Shown here: piece by piece, positions 7,800 through 13,140 of the stretch
Position numbering within the stretch: position 1 is the stretch's first letter
Layout: each line of letters starts with the position of its first letter
Assembly: GCA_900556535.1 (NCBI GenBank)
Contig: USPI01000014.1
Location: 1 to 15,568 of the forward strand
Source: an uncultured Eubacteriales bacterium
GTDB taxonomy: Bacteria > Bacillota > Clostridia > Oscillospirales > Oscillospiraceae
Direction of reading: 5' to 3'
Length of the DNA stretch: 15,568 nucleotides
Program-made: the position numbers and the translations under genes
The notes under the pieces: generated by a model
Seen by the model: the letters and a program-made list of their open reading frames with translations, nothing else
What the model was told of the DNA's origin: nothing
The model's database searches: none

Positions 7800-8893
7800 C
7801 ATTTGACTCCTTTCGTAAGCGCGTCCGTGCCGTAGCGCTGCGCGAGCATATCGCACAGGCACAGCGCCGTCACGCTGTCGAGCACGGGGCAGATGCGGCG
7901 GATTATCGCCGGGTCGTGTCTGCCGCGGATGCTTATTTTCGCGTTTTCGTTTTTAATGAAATCCACCGTCTCCTGCTCGCGGGAAACGGACGGCGTGGGC
8001 TTGACGGCGCAGTTAAACACGATGGGCATACCGTTTGTGATGCCGCCGTTTATGCCGCCGTTATTGTTCGTTTCGGTGACTACGGCGCCGTTTTTTATCC
8101 TCAGCGCGTCGTTTGCCTCGCTCCCGCGCATATCGCTCAGAGCAAAGCCCGCTCCGAATTCGATGCCCTTGATGCCGCCGATGGAGAACACCGCGTGGGA
8201 GATGACGCTCTCGACGCTGTCAAACCACGGCTCGCCCACGCCCGCGGGTATACCGAATACCGCCGTCTGAGTAACGCCTCCGACGCTGTCATTTTCTTCT
8301 CGCGCCTTGAGTATTTCCCTTGCCATAGCCTCGCCGCACCCGTCGTCGAGCACGGGGAAAGCCTTATTTTCCAAGGCTGCAAGCTCGGCTTTTATATCAC
8401 CGAAGGCTCTGTCGCGCACTCCGCCGCAGCTTAAAATATGCGTGCCGACGCTTATCCCGAGGCTTTCGAGCGCGGGGAGCAGAATGCCGCCCGCCGCAAC
8501 GATGGCAGCCGTGACGCGGCCGGAAAAATGTCCGCCGCCGCGATAGTCCTCGAAGCCGTGATACTTGCACCACGCCGCGTGATCCGCGTGAGCAGGGCGC
8601 GCAAGACCGTAGGTGTAGTCCTCGCTGCGCGTGTTCTCGTTGGGGATGATTATGCAAACGGGCGTGCCGGTCGTTTTGCCGTTAAAAACGCCGCTGAGTA
8701 TTTTAAATTCGTCCTTTTCCCTGCGCGGAGTGGACAGCGCATCGCAGGGTCTGCGCCGCGTGAGCTGCCGCGCTACGGCGCTCTCGCTGACCTCAATTCC
8801 GGGCGCAAGTCCGTCTATCACGCAGCCGACCGCCGCGCCGTGGCTCTCGCCGAAAACGGTGAGGCTCACGCTCTGCCCGAAGCTGTTTTTCAT
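7799..8893 (-). CDS. aroC: Chorismate synthase
   Basis: 364 residues, the normal length. It removes phosphate from EPSP to give chorismate, using reduced FMN that is not consumed. Landmarks: FGESHG at 14-19 with the active-site His; RRRPCDALSTPRREKDEF near 46-63, which binds substrate and flavin phosphate; NENTRSEDY; RPAHAD at 99-104; RGGGHFSGRVTAA (118-130); NNNGGINGGITNGMPI; and RGRHDPAIIRR near the C-terminus with the second conserved His. GGGHFSGR in place of the proteobacterial GGGRSSAR, and RPAHAD for RPGHAD, resemble Clostridia-type AroC. No flavin reductase gene is nearby, so the FMN would be reduced by another protein. The start overlaps the aroB stop as ATGA, with GGAGG 7 bases upstream. 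Confidence 0.97.
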   Translation of the reverse strand: MKNSFGQSVSLTVFGESHGAAVGCVIDGLAPGIEVSESAVARQLTRRRPCDALSTPRREKDEFKILSGVFNGKTTGTPVCIIIPNENTRSEDYTYGLARPAHADHAAWCKYHGFEDYRGGGHFSGRVTAAIVAAGGILLPALESLGISVGTHILSCGGVRDRAFGDIKAELAALENKAFPVLDDGCGEAMAREILKAREENDSVGGVTQTAVFGIPAGVGEPWFDSVESVISHAVFSIGGIKGIEFGAGFALSDMRGSEANDALRIKNGAVVTETNNNGGINGGITNGMPIVFNCAVKPTPSVSREQETVDFIKNENAKISIRGRHDPAIIRRICPVLDSVTALCLCDMLAQRYGTDALTKGVK

Positions 8894-9897
8894 CTCTCGC
8901 CCTCCAGTCTTTTGAGAACATCCTGCGCCGTCATTTTTTTAAGCTCAAACGAGCCTATTTCGTTTACGAGCACGCAGCTTATTCCGTCCGCGCCCATTTT
9001 CTTGTCATGCAGCAAATACGGCATGAGCTGCGCCGGGCTTTGCTCTGTCTCATGCGGCAGCCCGTATTTTTTGAGCACCGCCTCTATCCTCGCCGCAGCC
9101 TCGCGTGAGCACATGGGCAGCATACCGAGCGCGACGCACTCGCCGTGCAGAAGTCTGCCGCCGTTAAAGCTCTCGATGGCGTGACCGATCGTGTGACCGA
9201 AGTTCAGGACCTTTCTGAGTCCCGTTTCGTGCACGTCCTGCTCAACAACACTCTTTTTTATCATGAGCGCGCGGTGGATTATCTCCGCGAGGTCCGCATT
9301 CAGATCCTCACTGCGCTCTATCGCTTCAAAAAGCTCCGCATCGCTCGTCGCCGCCATTTTTATCGCCTCGGCAAGCCCCGCCATGAGCTGACGGCGCTCC
9401 AGAGTTTTAAGCACCGCGGGGTCGATGACGACTCGTTTCGGCTGGTAAAACGCGCCGACGATGTTCTTGACGCCGTTGAGGTCAATTGCGGTCTTGCCGC
9501 CGATGGACGAATCGACCTGCGACAAAAGCGTTGTCGGAATATTATAAAAATCAATGCCGCGCATATAGCAGGACGCCGCGAAGCCGCTCAGATCGCCCAC
9601 GACTCCGCCGCCTACGGCAACGACGCAGTCGCCTCGCGTGAAGGAAGCATCGAGCATTTCCGAAAGAAGCCGCTCAAGCTCCCCGAAGCACTTGCTCTGC
9701 TCGCCCTGAGGCACGGTGACCACCGTCGGGGCTGCACACTGCGCGGCAACAAGCTCCGAATACTCCGCCGGCACGCCGCTGTCGGTGACGATAAGCGCTC
9801 TTCTGCCGAGCTCCAGAATTTCGCCTATTCTGCCGAGAGCGCCCTCCTCGAGCACGATGTCATAGTCCCATGTATCGGTTTTGACGCTTATGAGCAT
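8890..9897 (-). CDS. aroB: 3-dehydroquinate synthase
   Basis: 335 residues (family about 340-370). It converts DAHP to 3-dehydroquinate, with NAD and a divalent metal. Landmarks: VGGGVVGDLSGFAASCYMRG (95-114, NAD binding), IPTTLLSQVDSSIGGKTAID (120-139), KNIVGAFYQP (144-153), and metal ligands E177 in GLAEAIK, H235 in NFGHTIGHA and H251 in HGECVALGM. The C-terminal DKKMGADGIS matches the conserved Lys/Arg phosphate-binding end of the fold. A GTG at 9906 would give a GTGA overlap with pheA but sits one base after GGAGA; the ATG at 9897, 8 bases after GGAGAG, is the better start and leaves a 5-base gap after pheA. Confidence 0.96.
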   Translation of the reverse strand: MLISVKTDTWDYDIVLEEGALGRIGEILELGRRALIVTDSGVPAEYSELVAAQCAAPTVVTVPQGEQSKCFGELERLLSEMLDASFTRGDCVVAVGGGVVGDLSGFAASCYMRGIDFYNIPTTLLSQVDSSIGGKTAIDLNGVKNIVGAFYQPKRVVIDPAVLKTLERRQLMAGLAEAIKMAATSDAELFEAIERSEDLNADLAEIIHRALMIKKSVVEQDVHETGLRKVLNFGHTIGHAIESFNGGRLLHGECVALGMLPMCSREAAARIEAVLKKYGLPHETEQSPAQLMPYLLHDKKMGADGISCVLVNEIGSFELKKMTAQDVLKRLEGER

Positions 9898-9902
9898 TCC
9901 GT

Positions 9903-11009
9903 TCACTCTCCGATCTTCAGATTAGAATAAAACGTGCCGACGAGCTTGAGCTTTGCGCACACCGCGGACAGCTCACGCAGCATATCCCTGCCGTTTTCCG
10001 TATTGACGTTGCCCTCCGCCTCAATGTAGAAAAAGTAATTCCACTGCAGGTCCTTCATCGGGCGCGAGCGCAGATTTCGCATATTGTAGCCGTGAGAGCC
10101 TATTATATTGAGCGTCTGAGCCAGAGCGCCGGCCTCGTTTTTCACGGTAAAGACGAGGATGAAATTCTCCTCCTCGCGGCTGCTCTTGCCCGCGGGACGG
10201 TTTTGCGCACGTGAAAGCGCCGCAAAGCGCGTCGTGTTTATCTTGCTGTCGTTTATGCCCCTATCGAGTATGTTGAGCCCGAAAATGTCCGAGGTCTCGT
10301 CCGAGGCGATCGCCGCAACGGAGGCGTCGCCGCTGTCCTTCACGAATTTTGCAGCCAGCGCCGTATTTGAAAATGCCCGCGTTTCAAAGCCGTGAGAGCG
10401 GATATACTCCCCGCACTGGTCGAGCGCCTGCTGGTGGCTTATGACGGTCTTTACCCCGTCGAGCGCAGCGCCGGGCACGCCGAGCAGATTGTGGACGATC
10501 GAAAGATCAACGACCTGATTTACGAAAAGCTCGCCGGAGAAAATGAGGTCCATCACCGTGCCGACCTCGCCCGCCGCGCTGTTTTCAAGCGGCAGCACCA
10601 CGCAGTCATATTCTCCTCGCTCGACCGCCTTGTATGCGTCGGCAAAGTCCGAAAACGGAAAAAGCTGCGCGCCGGGGAACATCTTCTGCGCCGCAATGTG
10701 CGCGAACGCGCCCTCCACGCCGCAGTACGTCACGCGCATACCCTCCATGAGCCGCGCCTGATACTCGCACGAAAGGTCGATCGTCCTGCGCAGGAACTGC
10801 ACATAGTACGACTCGATCTCCTCGCTCTCAATATAACTGCGGTTGCGCTTAATAAGCTCCTGCTCGCGCGCGGGGTCCTTCACCGAAAGGCCGTTTCTGC
10901 GCTTATAATCGGCAATTATCGCCGCGGCGCGCATTCTTCTTTCAAACAGCCTTGCCATTTCCTCGTCTACCGCGCTTATCTCGTTTCTGGCTTCCTGAAG
11001 CTCGTTCAT
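9903..11009 (-). CDS. pheA: Bifunctional chorismate mutase-prephenate dehydratase (P-protein)
   Basis: 368 residues in three domains. The AroQ-type chorismate mutase (1 to about 85) has conserved R and K residues in LFERRMRAAAIIADYKRRN and PAREQELIKR. Prephenate dehydratase (about 92-268) has TYCGVEGAFAH, LPLENSAAGEV (139-149), and the catalytic TRF (260-262). A C-terminal ACT domain (about 283-360) has GALAQTL and the Phe-binding loop LRSRP, where many homologues read ESRP. It makes prephenate from chorismate and then phenylpyruvate, and supplies the only chorismate mutase visible for both Phe and Tyr. The reading frame extends to a TTG at 11042 inside the terminator tail, but the ATG at 11009 lies 9 bases after GAGG and after the terminator, so it is chosen. 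This first gene of the operon lies downstream of a Phe/Tyr leader-peptide attenuator. Confidence 0.95.
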   Translation of the reverse strand: MNELQEARNEISAVDEEMARLFERRMRAAAIIADYKRRNGLSVKDPAREQELIKRNRSYIESEEIESYYVQFLRRTIDLSCEYQARLMEGMRVTYCGVEGAFAHIAAQKMFPGAQLFPFSDFADAYKAVERGEYDCVVLPLENSAAGEVGTVMDLIFSGELFVNQVVDLSIVHNLLGVPGAALDGVKTVISHQQALDQCGEYIRSHGFETRAFSNTALAAKFVKDSGDASVAAIASDETSDIFGLNILDRGINDSKINTTRFAALSRAQNRPAGKSSREEENFILVFTVKNEAGALAQTLNIIGSHGYNMRNLRSRPMKDLQWNYFFYIEAEGNVNTENGRDMLRELSAVCAKLKLVGTFYSNLKIGE

Positions 11010-11040
11010 GTTTTCATACCTCGCATTTAAAATTTGCGTC

Positions 11041-11079
11041 AAATAAAAATCGGCCCCTTCATTCTCGACAAAGGGACCG
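11041..11079 (-). terminator. Intrinsic terminator of the leader, the attenuator switch (H3)
   Basis: Read on the minus strand, CGGTCCCTT (11079-11071) pairs with AAGGGGCCG (11059-11051), nine pairs with one G-U, closing an 11-base loop and followed by ATTTTTATTT. It ends 31 bases before the pheA ATG and lies downstream of the operon promoter, so without a bypass it would stop transcription before every aromatic gene. Its 5' arm can instead pair with an upstream segment (see the antiterminator entry). Confidence 0.85.
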
Positions 11080-11148
11080 AATTCAATGACAAATATGCAC
11101 CGCCTTTTGCGGCATGAGCTTTAGTGCATTGTTACGTCCTTTACCGAG
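11064..11148 (-). promoter_or_regulatory. Potential antiterminator overlapping the leader stop codon, with an enclosed hairpin
   Basis: CTCGGTAAAGGAC (11148-11136, minus strand) can pair with GTCCCTTTGTCGAG (11077-11064) over 13 base pairs, with two G-U pairs and a single bulged C. The 3' arm contains most of the 5' arm of terminator H3 and part of its loop, so the two structures exclude each other. The 5' arm contains the TAA stop (11143-11141) of the leader ORF, so a ribosome finishing that ORF would cover it. A further hairpin (ATGCAC at 11129-11124 with GTGCAT at 11100-11095, plus an inner GC stem) lies between the two arms and would bring them together. Pairings were worked out by hand; stability was not calculated. 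Confidence 0.65.
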
Positions 11149-11275
11149 CCTCGCTGCTTCGGCCGTAGTAATAAAAAACGCAGTACGAATAAAATCGCAC
11201 TGCGTTAAAAGACATAGCTGCACTGTGGACAGACTCGGACACGGAGATACTGTGCGCACATTCACAACGCTTCAT
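11141..11275 (-). CDS. Phe/Tyr-rich leader peptide of the aromatic operon (attenuator)
   Basis: A 44-codon ORF beginning about 29 bases after the predicted transcription start. Its ATG has GAGG 8 bases upstream, nearly the same spacing as for pheA. Residues 28-37 read FYSYCVFYYY, so 7 of 10 are Phe or Tyr, with another Phe at 23; the rest of the peptide has none. The stop codon lies inside the 5' arm of the antiterminator. Leader peptides rich in the amino acid made by the downstream operon are the sensing element of ribosome-mediated attenuation (trpL, pheL and hisL in enteric bacteria). The peptide itself probably has no function. An internal ATG at codon 21 would give a 24-residue version of more typical length but lacks a good ribosome binding site. 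A different frame from 11265 also stays open but lacks this codon cluster. Confidence 0.7.
   Translation of the reverse strand: MKRCECAHSISVSESVHSAAMSFNAVRFYSYCVFYYYGRSSEAR
11171..11206 (-). terminator. Terminator-like or pause hairpin inside the leader ORF (H1)
   Basis: Read on the minus strand, AACGCAGTGCG (11206-11196) pairs with CGTACTGCGTT (11187-11177) over 11 pairs with one G-U, loop of 8, followed by a run of six T (11178-11173) overlapping the stem end and then ATT. It has the form of an intrinsic terminator pointing towards pheA, yet lies wholly within leader codons 24-35, with Phe/Tyr codons in its loop, 3' arm and tail. It may be the pause hairpin that synchronises RNA polymerase with the ribosome, a first terminator when the leader is not translated, or both. 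Confidence 0.65.
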
Positions 11276-11310
11276 TTCCGCATCCTCGCTTTCTTACGAA
11301 TTATGAGTAA

Positions 11311-11339
11311 ATTATACTCACGGCAAGAACACTTGTCAA
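11311..11339 (-). promoter_or_regulatory. Promoter of the aromatic amino acid operon
   Basis: On the minus strand, TTGACA (11339-11334) is separated by exactly 17 bases from TATAAT (11316-11311), a perfect housekeeping sigma factor consensus. Transcription is expected to start near 11304, giving a leader of about 295 nt before pheA. Such a strong promoter fits an operon controlled mainly by attenuation. No obvious operator palindrome overlaps it. Confidence 0.9.
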
Positions 11340-11353
11340 CTGACGCTTTTGAA

Positions 11354-11384
11354 CAAATTTCCGCCATGCGTCGGAAAGCATTTG
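11354..11384 (-). terminator. Possible weak terminator after the pyrophosphatase gene
   Basis: CAAA-TGC-TTTCCG (minus strand, from 11384) pairs with CGGAAATTTG (to 11354): six central pairs plus four outer pairs around a bulge, followed by only a short T-rich stretch (TTC). It lies between the pyrophosphatase stop codon and the operon promoter. The U tract is poor, so some transcription may continue into the aromatic operon leader. Confidence 0.35.
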
Positions 11385-11402
11385 TGTAATTTCGCGCCGA
11401 AT

Positions 11403-13016
11403 TTAACCCCAAAGTGCCGTGAGCATCGGGATTATCTGCTTTTTGCGGCTCATAACGCCGGGCAGGAAAAGCATATTGTCCTTCGGCTCGACGGAGAAGG
11501 CACGGCGTATCGTCTCGTCGCTGCCGACATAAAGAAGCTGCGTACCCTCGCGCAGAACGTCGGTGAGCATGAGAATGACGATATCGTAGCCGCTGTCGTT
11601 TTTCATGCGGCGCATCTCGGCGAGAAATTCCTCGCTGCGCTCGAGCATTTTTTCGGAGTCGAGCGTCGTTATCTGCGCAACGCCGAGGCGCTGGCCGGAG
11701 ATGTGGAATTCCTTAAAGTCGGAGCGGATAAGGTCGGAGACGGGCTTTTGCTCGCCGTTGCCGCCGGAGAACAGCTCCTTGCCGAGAGTCTCGACCTTCA
11801 CGTTTGCAAGCCTTGCCATGCGCTCGGCAAGAGCGATGTCGCGCTTGGTGCAGGTCGGGGATTTGAACATGACGGTGTCGGACAATATAGCCGCCGCCAT
11901 GAGCCCCGCCATTGCCGGAGAGGGCATGACGCCGTGCTCCTGATACATTCCGGTTATAATGGTCGTCGTGCTGCCGACGGGCTCGTTGCGCATTCTGATA
12001 GGCTGCGTGGTCTGAATGTCGGCAAGACGATGGTGGTCGATGATCTCAAGTATCTCCGCCTGCTCAAGTCCCGCGACCGCCTGCGATTTTTCGTTGTGGT
12101 CAACGAGCACGACGCGCTTTCTGCGCGGGCGCAGCAGGTGGTATCTTGAAAGCGTGCCGACGACCTTTTCGTTCTCGTCAAGCACCGGGTAGCAGCGATA
12201 GCGGCTCTTGAGCACCTCCTCGCGCACGTCGTCTATGTAGTCGCTCAGATGGAAGCAGATGGGACTCTCCGTGTGGCAGGGGCGGGATATGGGTATCGCC
12301 TGATAGATGAGCTTTGCGACCTTCGCCGCGTCAAAGGGCGTCGATACAATGCAGGTGCTGCCCGCATTTTCGAGCCATTCGGGCTTTGCCTCGGTCTGGC
12401 ACAGCACGATGCAGCTCACTCCGAGCTTCAGCGCGCGCTCTATCATATCCGGCTGGTCTCCGCACAAAACGATGCTGTCGGGGTCGTTAAACAGAAGCGT
12501 CTCGCGGCTTTGCGGCAGCGCAATGACGACGTTGCCGGAGATGCAGTCTATAAGATCCGCGCCCTCATTTAATATCTTGCCCTCGAGCGTGCTGAGGATG
12601 TTAAACAGCGGCACCTCGTCAAGATGCGGGTCTATCATCGTCAAAAGGCTGTAGGACGCGATATCGCCCGCGGAGAGCGTACCGTAAAGGGTGCCGTCCT
12701 CATTAATTACGGGAATGACGGAGACCTTCTGCTCGCGCATCATCTGCCACGCTCTGTACATCGTGACGGAGGCGTTCAGCGCGGGCGGCGTGTCAAAGTC
12801 AAGGTCGCTGACCTGCGTGCGCACATCGCGTATAAATCTCGGCGCCGCAAAGCCGAATTTGTCAAGCATTCTCTGAGTTTCGTCGCTTATATGTCCAAGG
12901 CACGCCGGCACGTACTCCCTGTCGCCCAGAGCGTTGCGCAGCGCGGCGTAGCTCATTGCGGCGACTATCGAATCCGTATCCGGATTTCTGTGTCCGACGA
13001 CAAAAATTTCATTCAT
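11403..13016 (-). CDS. Family II manganese-dependent inorganic pyrophosphatase with CBS-DRTGG-CBS regulatory insert
   Basis: 537 residues, much longer than a plain family II enzyme (about 310). The DHH catalytic domain is split: the N-terminal part has GHRNPDTDSI with metal ligands H9, D13 and D15; then come a CBS motif (about 68-127), a DRTGG-like domain (about 140-245) and a second CBS motif (about 250-296). Catalysis resumes with LVDHNEKSQ (304-312) and IIDHHR (325-330), GSTTTIIT (348-355), and the C-terminal DHHA2 domain ending in SRKKQ (523-527), which binds the phosphates. It hydrolyses pyrophosphate to two phosphates. Characterised CBS-PPases of this type bind adenine nucleotides in the insert (AMP inhibits; diadenosine polyphosphates activate the DRTGG type); the same is expected here but not shown. 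The ATG has GGAGGA 9 bases upstream and the gene has its own promoter. Confidence 0.93.
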   Translation of the reverse strand: MNEIFVVGHRNPDTDSIVAAMSYAALRNALGDREYVPACLGHISDETQRMLDKFGFAAPRFIRDVRTQVSDLDFDTPPALNASVTMYRAWQMMREQKVSVIPVINEDGTLYGTLSAGDIASYSLLTMIDPHLDEVPLFNILSTLEGKILNEGADLIDCISGNVVIALPQSRETLLFNDPDSIVLCGDQPDMIERALKLGVSCIVLCQTEAKPEWLENAGSTCIVSTPFDAAKVAKLIYQAIPISRPCHTESPICFHLSDYIDDVREEVLKSRYRCYPVLDENEKVVGTLSRYHLLRPRRKRVVLVDHNEKSQAVAGLEQAEILEIIDHHRLADIQTTQPIRMRNEPVGSTTTIITGMYQEHGVMPSPAMAGLMAAAILSDTVMFKSPTCTKRDIALAERMARLANVKVETLGKELFSGGNGEQKPVSDLIRSDFKEFHISGQRLGVAQITTLDSEKMLERSEEFLAEMRRMKNDSGYDIVILMLTDVLREGTQLLYVGSDETIRRAFSVEPKDNMLFLPGVMSRKKQIIPMLTALWG

Positions 13017-13049
13017 TGTATAGTTTCCTCCGATTTTGAGTGCTTCACA

Positions 13050-13077
13050 ATTATAGTATGTGAGCGCAAAATGTCAA
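13050..13077 (-). promoter_or_regulatory. Promoter of the pyrophosphatase gene
   Basis: On the minus strand TTGACA (13077-13072) and TATAAT (13055-13050) are separated by 16 bases, placing the transcript start about 25-30 bases before the ATG at 13016 and leaving a short leader with GGAGGA. The -35 box begins only one base after the A/T tract of the preceding terminator. Confidence 0.85.
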
Positions 13078-13078
13078 T

Positions 13079-13109
13079 AAAAAAAGAGGCATCTTAACAG
13101 ATACCTCTT
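13079..13109 (-). terminator. Intrinsic terminator after the MBL/beta-CASP gene
   Basis: On the minus strand AAGAGGTATC (13109-13100) pairs with GATGCCTCTT (13093-13084), ten pairs with one G-U, loop of six, followed by a seven-T run ending at 13079 that overlaps the stem end. It ends the transcript of the DUF975 and MBL genes. A T-rich stretch on the other side could give weak activity on the plus strand, where no gene needs it. Confidence 0.88.
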
Positions 13110-13140
13110 AATTTTTGTTTCTTTTTAACTTATTAAATGC

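Noticed and set aside
6561..7862. Possible frameshift or assembly join in the aroE-aroK gene
   Set aside because: The frame is continuous with good motifs on both sides, both domains are full length and AroE-AroK fusions are plausible in this group, so a true fusion is simpler.
11009..11042. TTG start for pheA at 11042, or a promoter using the TTGACG there
   Set aside because: The TTG lies at the end of the terminator U tract without a ribosome binding site, and no suitable -10 box lies at the right distance from TTGACG before the pheA start.
11083..11265. A 60-codon minus-strand frame starting at GTG in the leader
   Set aside because: It overlaps the Phe/Tyr leader ORF in another frame, starts at GTG without a good ribosome binding site, and runs through the antiterminator region without the aromatic codon cluster.
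11010..11304. T-box riboswitch in the pheA leader
   Set aside because: T-box control would be the usual expectation in Clostridia, but the conserved AGGGTGGNACCGCG antiterminator sequence was not found on the minus strand; the AGGGACCG on the plus strand is only the complement of the terminator arm.
11114..11389. A 91-codon plus-strand frame over the operon promoter and leader
   Set aside because: It is antisense to the promoter, leader and hairpins, with no Shine-Dalgarno or recognisable protein features.
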